Shown piece by piece: positions 6,331-15,641 of a DNA stretch of 64,000 nt. How positions within the stretch are numbered: the stretch's first letter is position 1; each line of letters begins with the position of its first letter. Origin of the DNA: Streptomyces sp. HPF1205 (lineage in GTDB: Bacteria > Actinomycetota > Actinomycetes > Streptomycetales > Streptomycetaceae); the NCBI RefSeq assembly GCF_020400825.1, contig NZ_JAINVH010000018.1, positions 1 through 64,000 on the forward strand, written 5' to 3'. The notes beneath the pieces were generated by a model, which saw only the letters and a program-made list of their open reading frames with translations, had not been told where the DNA came from and did not search any database. A program made the translations under genes and the position numbers.

Positions 6331-9105
6331 GTGGCAGAGAAAGCATCGGTTTCCGCAACCGCATCGGGGTCCGCATCCGTTTCCGTGTCCGCGCCGGGGG
6401 CCGCGCGTGGTGCGGCGCAGCCGTCGGGTGACCGGCCGCGTCTGATGCTGCTGGACGGGCATTCGCTGGCGTACCGGGCGTTCTACGCGTTGCCGGTGGA
6501 GAATTTCAGCACGGTCACGGGTCAGCCGACGAACGCGATCTACGGTTTCACGTCGATGCTGTCGAACACGTTGCGTGACGAGAGGCCGACGCATCTGGCG
6601 GTGGCTTTCGACGTGTCCCGCAAGACGTGGCGGTTCGATGAGTACCCGGAGTACAAGGCGACGCGATCGAAGACGCCGGACGAGTTCCGCAGTCAGGTGG
6701 AGCTGATCGGTGAGCTGCTGGACGCGATGCGGGTGAGCCGGTTCGCGGTGGACGGGTTCGAGGCGGACGATGTGATCGCGACGCTGGCGGGGCAGGCGGA
6801 GGCGCTGGGTTACGAGGTGCTGATCGTCACGGGTGACCGGGACGCGTTCCAGCTCGTCAGTGATCATGTGACGGTGCTGTATCCGACGAAGGGTGTGTCG
6901 GAGCTGACGCGGTTCACGCCGGAGAAGGTGGTGGAGAAGTACGGGCTGACGCCGGCGCAATACCCGGATTTCGCGGCTTTGCGCGGTGACCCGTCGGACA
7001 ACCTGCCGGGTATCCCGGGGGTGGGGGAGAAGACGGCGGCGAAGTGGATCACGCAGTTCGGGTCGTTCGCGGAGCTGTGTGCCCGGGCGGACGAGGTGAA
7101 GGGCAAGGCGGGGGACAATCTGCGGGCGCATTTGGACGCGGTGAAGCTGAACCGGCGGCTGACGGAGATGGTGCGGGACGTGCCGTTGCCGGCGGCGCCG
7201 CCGGATCTGGAGCGGGGGCCGTACGACCGGGAGTCGGTGTCCGGGGTGCTGGACGTGCTGGAGTTCCGTAATCCCAATTTCCGGGAGCGGCTGTTCGCGG
7301 CGGATCCGGGGGCGGCGGCGGAGCCGGAGATCGCCGAGGGTGTGGCGGTGGACGGCGCGGTGCTGGGCACGGGTGAGGTGGCGGGCTGGCTGGAGGCCCG
7401 GCCGGGGGTGGCGCTGGGGCTGGCGACGGTGGACACGTGGGAGCTGGGCAGCGGTGGTGTGACGGCGGTCGCGCTGGCCTCCGGGGAGGACGCGGCGTGG
7501 TTCGACCCGGCCGGGATGGACGAGGCGGACGAGCGGGCGTTCGCGTCGTGGCTGGCGGATCCGGCGCGGCCGAAGGTGCTGCACAACGTGAAGAACGCGG
7601 GCCGGGTGTTCGCCGAGCACGGCTGGAGCCTGGCGGGTGTGGAGATGGACACGGCGCTGGCGGCGTACCTGATCAAGCCGGGGCGCAGGTCGTTCGCGCT
7701 GGACGTGCTGTCGGTGGAGTACCTGGGCCGGGAGCTGGCGCCGGCGCGGGAGGCGAGCGGGCAGTTGGCGTTCGGCGAGGAGGACGGCGAGGCGGCCGCG
7801 GCGGAGGCGTTGATGGTGCAGGCGCGCGCGGTGCTGGATCTGGCGGAGGTGTTCGCGGCGCGGCTGCCGGAGGTGGGGGCGGAGCATCTGCTGCGTGAGG
7901 TGGAGCTGCCGGTCTCGGCGCTGCTGGCGCGGATGGAGCGGGCCGGGATCGCGGCGGACCGGGCTCATCTGGAGGGTCTGGAGAAGCAGTTCGCGGCGGC
8001 CGTGCAGCACGCGGTGGGGGAGGCGCACGCCTCGGTGGGCCACGAGTTCAATCTGGGGTCGCCGAAGCAGTTGCAGGAGGTGCTGTTCGGCGAGCTGGGT
8101 CTGCCGAGGACGAAGAAGACGAAGACGGGTTACACCACGGACGCGGACGCGCTGGCGTGGCTGGCGGCCCAGACCGATCACGAGCTGCCGGTGATCATGT
8201 TGCGTCACCGTGAGCAGGCGAGGCTGCGGGTGACGGTCGAGGGCCTGGTGAAGTCGGTGGCGCCGGACGGGCGGATCCACACCACGTTCAGCCAGATCGT
8301 GGCGGCCACGGGCCGCCTGTCGTCGACGGATCCCAACTTGCAGAACGTCCCGGTGCGTACGGACGAGGGCCGGGCGATCCGCCGGGGCTTCGTCGTGGGC
8401 GAGGGGTACGAGTGCCTGCTGACCGCGGACTACAGCCAGATCGAGTTGCGGGTGATGGCCCACGTGTCGCGGGACGAGGGCCTGATCGCGGCGTTCACCT
8501 CGGGTGAGGACCTGCACGACACGGTCGGTTCGCAGGTGTTCTCGGTGCCCCGGGAGCGGGTGGACGCGGAGATGCGCCGCAAGATCAAGGCGATGTCGTA
8601 CGGCTTGGCGTACGGGTTGTCGGCGTTCGGCCTGTCCCAGCAGTTGGGCATCGAGGCCGCGGAGGCGCGGGCGCTGATGGAGACGTACTTCGAGCGGTTC
8701 GGCGGGGTGCGGGACTATCTGCACCGGGTGGTGGAGGAGGCCAGGGTCACCGGTTACACCGAGACGCTGCTGGGCCGGCGCCGTTACCTGCCCGATCTGA
8801 ACAGCGACAACCGGCAGCGGCGGGAGATGGCCGAGCGGATGGCGTTGAACGCGCCGATCCAGGGGTCGGCCGCGGACATCGTGAAGATCGCGATGCTGCG
8901 GGTCGACGAGGCGCTGACCCGGGAGGGGCTGGCGTCCCGGCTGCTGCTGCAGGTGCACGACGAGATCGTGGTCGAGGTGGCGCCGGGGGAGCGGGAGACG
9001 GTGGAGGAGCTGGTGCGCCGCGAGATGGCGGGGGCGTATCCGCTGCTGGCCCCGCTGGATGTCTCGGTGGGCCACGGCAAGGACTGGGAGTCGGCCGCGC
9101 ACTGA
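6331..9105 (+). CDS. polA: DNA polymerase I
   Basis: 924 aa repair and Okazaki-fragment polymerase. After a Ser/Ala-rich leader of about 35 residues comes the 5' nuclease domain (DGHSLAYRAFYALP, GDRDAFQLV, GVGEKTAAKWI). A central 3'-5' exonuclease-like domain follows that appears degenerate, as in other actinobacterial enzymes. The polymerase domain has motif A DYSQIELR (about residue 700), motif B KIKAMSYGLAYG (about 750) and motif C VHDEIVVEV (about 875). I chose the GTG at 6331, which follows GGGAGGAT; upstream in-frame codons lack a site. The upstream motif at 6301-6323 suggests damage induction. Confidence 0.97.
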   Translation: MAEKASVSATASGSASVSVSAPGAARGAAQPSGDRPRLMLLDGHSLAYRAFYALPVENFSTVTGQPTNAIYGFTSMLSNTLRDERPTHLAVAFDVSRKTWRFDEYPEYKATRSKTPDEFRSQVELIGELLDAMRVSRFAVDGFEADDVIATLAGQAEALGYEVLIVTGDRDAFQLVSDHVTVLYPTKGVSELTRFTPEKVVEKYGLTPAQYPDFAALRGDPSDNLPGIPGVGEKTAAKWITQFGSFAELCARADEVKGKAGDNLRAHLDAVKLNRRLTEMVRDVPLPAAPPDLERGPYDRESVSGVLDVLEFRNPNFRERLFAADPGAAAEPEIAEGVAVDGAVLGTGEVAGWLEARPGVALGLATVDTWELGSGGVTAVALASGEDAAWFDPAGMDEADERAFASWLADPARPKVLHNVKNAGRVFAEHGWSLAGVEMDTALAAYLIKPGRRSFALDVLSVEYLGRELAPAREASGQLAFGEEDGEAAAAEALMVQARAVLDLAEVFAARLPEVGAEHLLREVELPVSALLARMERAGIAADRAHLEGLEKQFAAAVQHAVGEAHASVGHEFNLGSPKQLQEVLFGELGLPRTKKTKTGYTTDADALAWLAAQTDHELPVIMLRHREQARLRVTVEGLVKSVAPDGRIHTTFSQIVAATGRLSSTDPNLQNVPVRTDEGRAIRRGFVVGEGYECLLTADYSQIELRVMAHVSRDEGLIAAFTSGEDLHDTVGSQVFSVPRERVDAEMRRKIKAMSYGLAYGLSAFGLSQQLGIEAAEARALMETYFERFGGVRDYLHRVVEEARVTGYTETLLGRRRYLPDLNSDNRQRREMAERMALNAPIQGSAADIVKIAMLRVDEALTREGLASRLLLQVHDEIVVEVAPGERETVEELVRREMAGAYPLLAPLDVSVGHGKDWESAAH

Positions 9106-9120
9106 GGGGGCGTCGGGGGC

Positions 9121-9160
9121 GTGCCGCCGCGGGGGGCGTGCGCGCGGGGTGCGGCGGCGC
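9121..9160 (+). terminator. Possible terminator hairpin after polA
   Basis: GTGCCGCCGC (9121-9130) pairs with GCGGCGGCGC (9151-9160) with one G-U pair and a 20-base loop, 16 bases after the polA stop. There is no T tract, which is common for Streptomyces terminators; the loop is long, so confidence is low. The remainder of the gene-less stretch up to 9428 shows no gene and no clear riboswitch. Confidence 0.35.
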
Positions 9161-9428
9161 GCGCGCCCGCGGGCCGGTCCGCGGGCAGGCGCGCGGCACG
9201 CGGGTGCCGTGCTGTCCGGGGCCGGCCCGCGGGTCGCGGGCGGACGGTGGGAATGTCCGCCCAAGCCCGGGTGACCTGCGGGGAAACGAAGCGCGTGACA
9301 AGTGGGATGTGCCCGGTTGCGCACTTTTTGAGCATGTCCGGCCGGTGGCCAAGGGGTCCAAGTTGCCGTAGGGTCGGTCGAGTTGTGACGCCGGACGGTG
9401 AACATCTCGTACGTGGGAGGGGTCCGCG

Positions 9429-10763
9429 ATGGCAGCGCGGCGGTACGCCCGGAGGATACGCAGGGGTGCGGCGGGTACGGCGGTGGCCGCCGCGGCGATG
9501 GCGGCGCTGAGTGCCTCTCAGGCACCGGGATTCCTTCCCTCCGCCCACGCCCATGCCACCGCGTCGCCCGGTCACGGCGGTGAGGCGGCCCCGCCGGCGG
9601 GCGGGCCGATCGACGGCGGATCCCCGTACATCACCCAAGTGCCGCCACTGAAGAGCCCGACGGGACCGTTCGCGCCCGCCCCGGGCGGCGCTCCCGGCGG
9701 CCAGGTGACGGTGCCCGGCGGCGGCGCGAGCCTGCCGACCACCGTGCTGAACGCGTATCTGCGGGCGCAGGCGTCCGTCGGCCGCGGCGACCCCGGCTGC
9801 CATCTGCCGTGGCAACTGCTGGCCGCCATCGGCCAGGTGGAGTCCGGGCAGGCCCGCGGCGGCGCGGTCGACGCGAACGGGACCACGACCAGCCCGATCC
9901 TCGGCCCCGTCCTCGACGGCAACGGCTTCGCGAACATCACCGACACCGACCACGGCCGGTACGACGGGGACACGGTGCACGACCGGGCGGTCGGGCCGAT
10001 GCAGTTCATCCCTTCCACGTGGCAGACGTGGGGCGCCGACGGCAACGGCGACGGTGTGGCGGACCCGAACAACGTGTACGACGCGGCGCTCGCCGCCGCG
10101 CACTACCTGTGCGCCGACGGCCGGGACCTGGCGGTGCCGGCCGACATGGACCGGGCGATCCTCGGCTACAACCACTCGCAGGAGTACCTGTCGCTGGTCA
10201 GGGCGTGGTACGAGCACTTCGTACGGGGCGGGGACGCGGTCGGCGTGCCCGACCGCCCGGGCGCGCCCGCGCCCGGGATCGCGCCGAGCCCGGCTCCCGC
10301 CGGTCCGCAGCCGCAGCCCACCACGGGGGGCGGCGGCTCCACCGCGTCGCCGGGTGCCCTGGGCGCACCGGGCAACGTCCACGCCCGTGGCTCGCTGGGC
10401 ACGCCGCCCAAGGTCTCGCCCGGCCACTCGCCGCTTCCCACGCCGACCATCGTGGCGACGCTGCCCCCGACGACGCCCACCCCGACCCCGACGGCCACGG
10501 GGACGCCGACGCCCACTGCCACGCCGACGCCCACCCCGAGCTGCCCCACGGACAGCCCGAGCCCGAGCCCGTCGGGCGGCGCGAGCCCCTCGCCCACCCC
10601 GACTCCGACCCCGACGCCCACGGGCACGGCCACGCCGACCCCGTCGCCGACGCCCGACCCGTGCGCCACGGCCACGCCGACTCCGGACCCGTCGTCCACG
10701 ACCCCCGCGCCGGAGGCGACGGGCGCCACGGCCACGGGCGCCGCGGTGTCGGCCGGCGCCTGA
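9429..10763 (+). CDS. Secreted lytic transglycosylase with Thr-Pro-rich tail
   Basis: 444 aa. An Arg-rich N-terminus and hydrophobic stretch (AAGTAVAAAAMAALSASQAP) make a signal peptide cut near AHA. A Pro/Gly linker leads to an SLT-type domain at about 105-265, with catalytic Glu138 in AAIGQVESG and the motif GPMQFIPSTWQTWG. These enzymes cleave the MurNAc-GlcNAc bond of peptidoglycan. Residues about 350-430 are a low-complexity TPTPTP tail with Ser, plausibly spanning the wall. Start ATG follows GGGAGGGG. It stands alone behind polA with a 323-bp gap. Confidence 0.88.
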   Translation: MAARRYARRIRRGAAGTAVAAAAMAALSASQAPGFLPSAHAHATASPGHGGEAAPPAGGPIDGGSPYITQVPPLKSPTGPFAPAPGGAPGGQVTVPGGGASLPTTVLNAYLRAQASVGRGDPGCHLPWQLLAAIGQVESGQARGGAVDANGTTTSPILGPVLDGNGFANITDTDHGRYDGDTVHDRAVGPMQFIPSTWQTWGADGNGDGVADPNNVYDAALAAAHYLCADGRDLAVPADMDRAILGYNHSQEYLSLVRAWYEHFVRGGDAVGVPDRPGAPAPGIAPSPAPAGPQPQPTTGGGGSTASPGALGAPGNVHARGSLGTPPKVSPGHSPLPTPTIVATLPPTTPTPTPTATGTPTPTATPTPTPSCPTDSPSPSPSGGASPSPTPTPTPTPTGTATPTPSPTPDPCATATPTPDPSSTTPAPEATGATATGAAVSAGA

Positions 10764-10824
10764 GCGAGGCCCGCGCCCGAGCCGGACCCGCGTCCGAGCC
10801 GGGCCCGCGCTTGAGCGCGCCCGG

Positions 10825-11742
10825 CTACGGGGCCTCGCAGACGAAGATCGCCGTGCCCGGCAGGAGGCGGCCGCGCAGCGGCGACCAGCCGCCCCACTCC
10901 TGGGTGTTCCAGGCGGGCCATTCCGGCTCGACGAGGTCGACCAGGACCAGTCCTGCCGCGGTGATCTCGCGGACCCGGTCGCCCAGGGTGCGGTGGTGCT
11001 CCACGTAGACGGCCGTGCCGCGGTCGTCCTGCTCGACGTACGGCGTGCGGTCGAAGTAGGAGGAGGACGCGGTCAGCCCGTCGGGGCCCGGCTCGTCGGG
11101 GAACGCCCAGCGCACGGGGTGGGTCACGGAGAAGACCCAGCGGCCGCCGGGGCGCAGGACGCGGCGCACCTCGCGCTGCACCCCGGCGGTGTCGGCGACG
11201 AAGGGCAGCGCCCCGTAGGCGGAGCAGGCCAGGTCGAAGGAGGCGTCGGCGAAGGGCAGGGCGCCCGCGTCGGCCTGCACCAGGGCCGGCGCCGCAGCGC
11301 CGGTCCCGGCGGCCTCCAGGTCGATCCTGCGGGCGTGCCGCAGCTGCCGGGCGGAAAGGTCGAGCGCGACCGGCCGGGCGCCCCGGGCGGCCAGCCACCG
11401 CGAGCACTGGGCGGCGCCCGCGCCGATCTCCAGGACCGCCCGGTCCTTCAGGCCGGACGCCGGGCCCAGCAGCCGCGCCTGCGCCTCGTCCAGGCCCTCC
11501 GGGCCCCACACGAAGCGGGCGTCGCCCAGGAAGCCGCCGTGTTCGAGCTGGTAGTCGTCGGCGTTGCGGTCCCACCAGCGCCGATTGGCCCGGCTGCTTT
11601 CCGTGGCACCGGCAATACGACGGGTAGCTTCGGGTTCTGGTCCTTGGATCATCGCGGCAGTCGTCGTACTCTCTGAAAGGACGTACGGGTGGGCGAGTCG
11701 TGCCGGTTCGTCCGATACGCGCCTGGTGCGCTCTTCGTGCAT
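10825..11742 (-). CDS. Class I SAM-dependent methyltransferase
   Basis: Up to 305 aa. The Rossmann core shows motif I VLEIGAGAAQCSRWLAARG, an acidic motif II (ALDLSARQLRHAR), then LVQADAGALPFADASFDLA and VLRPGGRWVFSVTHPV. This is the UbiE/Methyltransf_11 family; the methyl acceptor is unknown. The start is uncertain: the ATG at 11742 has no ribosome site and overlaps the -35 of the rpsA promoter on the other strand, so a downstream in-frame start such as the Met of MIQGPEPEA may be correct. Divergent from rpsA. Confidence 0.82.
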   Translation of the reverse strand: MHEERTRRVSDEPARLAHPYVLSESTTTAAMIQGPEPEATRRIAGATESSRANRRWWDRNADDYQLEHGGFLGDARFVWGPEGLDEAQARLLGPASGLKDRAVLEIGAGAAQCSRWLAARGARPVALDLSARQLRHARRIDLEAAGTGAAAPALVQADAGALPFADASFDLACSAYGALPFVADTAGVQREVRRVLRPGGRWVFSVTHPVRWAFPDEPGPDGLTASSSYFDRTPYVEQDDRGTAVYVEHHRTLGDRVREITAAGLVLVDLVEPEWPAWNTQEWGGWSPLRGRLLPGTAIFVCEAP

Positions 11743-11770
11743 TGACCGTGCTCGGCTGCCCCCGTATGCT
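11742..11770 (+). promoter_or_regulatory. rpsA promoter
   Basis: TTGACC (11742-11747) and TATGCT (11765-11770), 17 bp apart, match the vegetative consensus at 5 of 6 and 4 of 6 positions. Transcription would start near 11777, giving an rpsA leader of about 170 nt that contains the hairpin at 11891-11943. Confidence 0.7.
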
Positions 11771-11890
11771 ACAAGTTGCGCTGTGAGCCTGCGCGCCTCG
11801 GACGGAGCAGGCCACGCTCGAATCTGTTGCAGTTCCCTTGACCGATGGCTTCCGGCCCGCTGGTCCGACTCAAGGGGCGGCAGGAACGAA

Positions 11891-11943
11891 AAAGGCTCCG
11901 GCGTAGCAGTACCTACGACTTACTGTCCGTACCGGAGTCCTTT
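11891..11943 (+). promoter_or_regulatory. Hairpin sequestering the rpsA ribosome site
   Basis: AAAGGCTCCGG (11891-11901) pairs with CCGGAG-T-CCTTT (11932-11943), making 11 base pairs around one bulged T. An inner stem CGTAG/CTACG (11902-11906, 11913-11917) extends it. The only Shine-Dalgarno-like sequence before the ATG at 11949, GGAG at 11934-11937, is inside the 3' arm. Translation therefore probably needs the stem to open, a natural point for feedback by S1 itself. Confidence 0.65.
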
Positions 11944-11948
11944 CCCTA

Positions 11949-13439
11949 ATGACGAGCAGCACCGAGGCCCCTCGTACCACCCCGCAGGTGGCGGTCAACG
12001 ACATCGGCAACGAGGAAGCCTTCCTCGCGGCGATCGACGAGACGATCAAGTACTTCAACGACGGCGACATCGTCGACGGCGTCATCGTGAAGGTCGACCG
12101 GGACGAGGTCCTGCTCGACATCGGTTACAAGACCGAAGGCGTCATCCCCTCCCGCGAGCTCTCGATCAAGCACGACGTCGACCCCAACGAGGTCGTCGCC
12201 GTGGGCGATGAGATCGAGGCGCTCGTCCTCCAGAAGGAGGACAAGGAAGGCCGCCTGATCCTCTCGAAGAAGCGCGCGCAGTACGAGCGCGCGTGGGGCA
12301 CCATCGAGAAGATCAAGGAAGAGGACGGCATCGTCACCGGTACCGTCATCGAGGTCGTCAAGGGCGGCCTCATCCTGGACATCGGCCTGCGCGGCTTCCT
12401 GCCGGCTTCCCTGGTCGAGATGCGCCGCGTCCGCGACCTGCAGCCCTACGTGGGCAAGGAGCTCGAGGCCAAGATCATCGAGCTGGACAAGAACCGCAAC
12501 AACGTGGTCCTGTCCCGCCGCGCCTGGCTGGAGCAGACCCAGAGCGAGGTCCGCCAGACCTTCCTCACCACCCTGCAGAAGGGCCAGGTGCGCTCCGGCG
12601 TCGTCTCCTCCATCGTCAACTTCGGCGCGTTCGTCGACCTCGGCGGTGTCGACGGTCTGGTGCACGTCTCGGAGCTGTCCTGGAAGCACATCGACCACCC
12701 CTCCGAGGTCGTCGAGGTCGGCCAGGAGGTCACGGTCGAGGTCCTGGACGTGGACATGGACCGCGAGCGCGTCTCCCTGTCGCTGAAGGCGACCCAGGAA
12801 GACCCGTGGCAGCAGTTCGCCCGCACCCACCAGATCGGGCAGGTCGTCCCCGGCAAGGTCACCAAGCTGGTGCCGTTCGGCGCGTTCGTCCGGGTGGACG
12901 AGGGCATCGAGGGCCTGGTGCACATCTCCGAGCTGGCCGAGCGCCACGTGGAGATCCCCGAGCAGGTCGTCCAGGTCAACGACGAGATCTTCGTCAAGGT
13001 CATCGACATCGACCTGGAGCGCCGCCGCATCTCGCTGTCCCTGAAGCAGGCCAACGAGTCCTTCGGCGCCGACCCGGCCTCCGTCGAGTTCGACCCGACG
13101 CTGTACGGCATGGCCGCCTCGTACGACGACCAGGGCAACTACATCTACCCCGAGGGCTTCGACCCCGAGACCAACGACTGGCTGCCCGGCTACGAGAAGC
13201 AGCGCGAGGAGTGGGAGCAGCAGTACGCGACCGCCCAGTCCCGCTTCGAGCAGCACCAGGCGCAGGTCATCAAGTCCCGCGAGGCCGACGAGCAGGCTGC
13301 CGCCGAAGCCGGCCAGGCCGCTCCCGCCCCCTCGGGCGGCGGCAACTACTCCTCCGAGTCCGAGGACAACTCCGGGGCGCTCGCCTCGGACGAGGCCCTC
13401 GCCGCTCTCCGCGAGAAGCTCGCGGGCGGCCAGAGCTGA
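11949..13439 (+). CDS. rpsA: 30S ribosomal protein S1
   Basis: 496 aa with four S1 RNA-binding domains at roughly 36-105, 121-187, 208-276 and 293-362 (for example GDIVDGVIVKVDRDEVLLDI, GVVSSIVNFGAFVDLGGVDG, VVPGKVTKLVPFGAFVRVDE), then an acidic/Gln-rich low-complexity tail. S1 brings structured or leaderless-proximal mRNAs to the 30S subunit. Four domains rather than six is the actinobacterial form. ATG start fixed by the conserved N-terminus; its ribosome site lies in a hairpin. Followed by a strong terminator. Confidence 0.98.
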   Translation: MTSSTEAPRTTPQVAVNDIGNEEAFLAAIDETIKYFNDGDIVDGVIVKVDRDEVLLDIGYKTEGVIPSRELSIKHDVDPNEVVAVGDEIEALVLQKEDKEGRLILSKKRAQYERAWGTIEKIKEEDGIVTGTVIEVVKGGLILDIGLRGFLPASLVEMRRVRDLQPYVGKELEAKIIELDKNRNNVVLSRRAWLEQTQSEVRQTFLTTLQKGQVRSGVVSSIVNFGAFVDLGGVDGLVHVSELSWKHIDHPSEVVEVGQEVTVEVLDVDMDRERVSLSLKATQEDPWQQFARTHQIGQVVPGKVTKLVPFGAFVRVDEGIEGLVHISELAERHVEIPEQVVQVNDEIFVKVIDIDLERRRISLSLKQANESFGADPASVEFDPTLYGMAASYDDQGNYIYPEGFDPETNDWLPGYEKQREEWEQQYATAQSRFEQHQAQVIKSREADEQAAAEAGQAAPAPSGGGNYSSESEDNSGALASDEALAALREKLAGGQS

Positions 13440-13501
13440 GCCGACGGCCGGACTGAGCCGAGCGGTCGCGCAGGCCGCCGGCAGCAGCCAGTAGGCACCA
13501 C

Positions 13502-13536
13502 CCGGGCCCGCCTCCTGTCACAGGAGGCGGGCCCGG
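13502..13536 (+). terminator. rpsA terminator
   Basis: Perfect 16-bp stem: CCGGGCCCGCCTCCTG (13502-13517) with CAGGAGGCGGGCCCGG (13521-13536) and a TCA loop, 62 bases after the rpsA stop. No T tract follows. The rest of the gap to 13813 holds no gene; an AT-richer segment at 13695-13725 probably contains the PAC2 gene promoter, but I cannot fix its boxes. Confidence 0.8.
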
Positions 13537-13813
13537 CGCGTGTCCGGGAACAGGGCCGGCGCGTTTCCCGGGAGTGGGGGCGCGCGCGGGGAGCGCGTGG
13601 CGGCGCGTCCGCGCTCCTCGCCCGCCGCCCCGCCCCCTCGTTCATGTTCGTGATGTCCAGCCGATCCTGTGAACGACGCGACGAGCGCCGCGACCGTAAA
13701 GTCTTGTCGACAGCCCGTCAAAAGGCACCGGATACGCGTTCGAGTGACCCGGCGGGGAATGGCGGGCCGTTTCTGTTCGTTGAGGGTCACAGAGAGCGAG
13801 GAGGACGATCACC

Positions 13814-14749
13814 GTGCTGGATCCGCAGGGACTGTACGAGTACGTGCCGGGCGGGGCCGAGGCCGTCGACGAGGCGGTCGGTGACGCCGGGCCCGTGCTG
13901 CTGTACCACTTCGAGGGCTACATGGACGCGGGGGAGACCGGCGAGCAGGTCGTGCGCCAGCTGCTGGACCGGCTCGACAGCCGCCTGGTGGCGCGCTTCG
14001 ACGCCGACCGCCTGGTCGACTACCGGGCCCGGCGCCCGCTGATGACGTTCGTGCGCGACCACTGGACGACGTACGAGGCCCCCGCCATCGAGCTCCACCT
14101 CGTCCGGGACACCACCGGCACCCCCTTCCTGGTGCTGAGCGGGCAGGAGCCCGACGTGGAGTGGGAGCGGTTCAGCGCCGCCGTCCTCCAGGTCGTGGAG
14201 CGCCTGGGGGTGCGCATGGCGATCAACTTCCACGGCATTCCCATGGGCGTCCCGCACACCCGCCCCGTGGGCCTGACACCGCACGGCAACCGGGTGGACC
14301 TGGTGCCCGGCCACCGCGCCTGGTTCGACGAGGCCCAGGTCCCGGCGAGCTGCGCCGCCCTCATCGAGTACCGCCTCTCGAAGGCCGGGCGTGACGTCCT
14401 GGGCGTCGCCGCCCACGTGCCCCACTACCTGGCCCGCTCCCCGTACCCCGACGCCGCTCTGGCCGTCCTGGAGACCATCACCGCCGCCACCGGCCTGGTG
14501 CTGCCCGACGTGGCCCACGCGCTGCGCAACGAGGCGCACACCGTGCGCGTCGAGATCGACCGCCAGGTCGCCGAGGGCGACGGCGAGCTGGTCTCCGTGG
14601 TGCGCGGCCTGGAGAGCCAGTACGACGCGGTGGCCGGCCTCCAGTCCCGGGAAAGCCTCGTGGCCGAGCCCGTCGACCTGCCCTCGGCCGACGACCTCGC
14701 CGCGGAGTTCGAGCGTTTCCTGGCCGACCGCGAGGACGACGGCCGGTAG
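13814..14749 (+). CDS. PAC2-family protein
   Basis: 311 aa. The start is GTG at 13814 with AGGAGG ten bases upstream. The sequence has the PAC2 pattern: [20 protein letters not shown] near the N-terminus, then [38 protein letters not shown] and [20 protein letters not shown]. The family is named after proteasome assembly chaperone 2. Actinobacteria with a 20S proteasome keep such genes, but a chaperone role here is only an inference. The C-terminal 40 residues are acidic and helical. Convergent with coaE. Confidence 0.85.
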   Translation: MLDPQGLYEYVPGGAEAVDEAVGDAGPVLLYHFEGYMDAGETGEQVVRQLLDRLDSRLVARFDADRLVDYRARRPLMTFVRDHWTTYEAPAIELHLVRDTTGTPFLVLSGQEPDVEWERFSAAVLQVVERLGVRMAINFHGIPMGVPHTRPVGLTPHGNRVDLVPGHRAWFDEAQVPASCAALIEYRLSKAGRDVLGVAAHVPHYLARSPYPDAALAVLETITAATGLVLPDVAHALRNEAHTVRVEIDRQVAEGDGELVSVVRGLESQYDAVAGLQSRESLVAEPVDLPSADDLAAEFERFLADREDDGR

Positions 14750-14866
14750 CCCCGCCCGGCAGGGGCAGGGCCGCGGCCGGCGCCCTCCGGGCCGCGCGGA
14801 CGGTTCCGGCGCGGCCGGGCCCGGGCGCGCTTCGGCGCGTCTTCGCCGCCGGGGTGGTACGAGGCC

Positions 14867-15475
14867 TCAGCCGGCCTGCGCGCGTTCGGTCAGGGTCCGC
14901 CAGACGGCCTGGACCTGCGGCTCCAGCTCGGTCAGCGGGCCGTCGTTGCGGACGACCAGGTCGGCGACGGCCAGCCGCTCCTCCCGCGTGGCCTGAGCGG
15001 CCATCCGCGACCTGGCCTCGTGCTCGGTCATGCCACGCAGCCGTACCAGGCGGTCGAGCTGCGTCGCGGGAGCCGCGTCCACCACGACCACCAGGTCGTA
15101 CAGCGAGGCCAGGCCGTTCTCCGCCAGCAGCGGCACATCGTGGACCACGATCGCGTCCGGGCCCGCGGCCTGCTGCAGCTCGGCCGACCGCCGGCCCACC
15201 AGCGGATGCACGATCGCGTTGAGGGCCGCCCGCCGCTCCTCGTCGGCGAAGACGATCGCCCCGAGCGCGGGCCGGTCCAGGCTGCCGTCCCCGGCCAGGA
15301 TCCCGGGACCGAACTCGGCGACCACCGCGGCCAGCCCCGGCGTGCCCGGCTCCACCACCTCGCGGGCGATCCGGTCGGCGTCGACCAGCACCGCCCCGTA
15401 CGACGCGAGCAGCCGCGCCACCTCGCTCTTGCCGGCCCCGATGCCGCCGGTCAGGCCCACTGTCAGCATGGCCAC
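14867..15475 (-). CDS. coaE: Dephospho-CoA kinase
   Basis: 202 aa enzyme of the last step of CoA synthesis, phosphorylating the 3'-OH of dephospho-CoA with ATP. P-loop [18 protein letters not shown] near the N-terminus, then [28 protein letters not shown] and [11 protein letters not shown] are the family signatures. Start may be GTG at 15475 or the ATG two codons later at 15469; neither has a strong ribosome site. Length is at the normal size for the single-domain enzyme (some mycobacterial versions carry an extra GrpB-like domain, absent here). Confidence 0.95.
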   Translation of the reverse strand: MAMLTVGLTGGIGAGKSEVARLLASYGAVLVDADRIAREVVEPGTPGLAAVVAEFGPGILAGDGSLDRPALGAIVFADEERRAALNAIVHPLVGRRSAELQQAAGPDAIVVHDVPLLAENGLASLYDLVVVVDAAPATQLDRLVRLRGMTEHEARSRMAAQATREERLAVADLVVRNDGPLTELEPQVQAVWRTLTERAQAG

Positions 15476-15641
15476 AGCCTAGGAGCGCGCCGCGGGCGCC
15501 GCCCGCCGCCCCCGCCCCGCGCCGGCCCGGGCGGCCCCGGCCCGTGTCCCCGCCCCGCGGGAATGGGGTTGCCGGGCGCCGCGTTGGGTATGTCTGACCA
15601 GACGATCACTCGTCATCCCCGGCCGAAGCAAGGAGGCGGCC

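Noticed and set aside
9106-9428. ydaO-type c-di-AMP riboswitch before the lytic transglycosylase
   Set aside because: Such switches often precede Streptomyces wall hydrolases, but I could not match the conserved core here.
3925-9525. Very long open frame (over 1800 codons) on the minus strand through the oxidoreductase and polA region
   Set aside because: It is the mirror of G/C-ending codons of polA and a shifted frame of the oxidoreductase; the translation is Arg/Pro/His-rich and resembles no protein.
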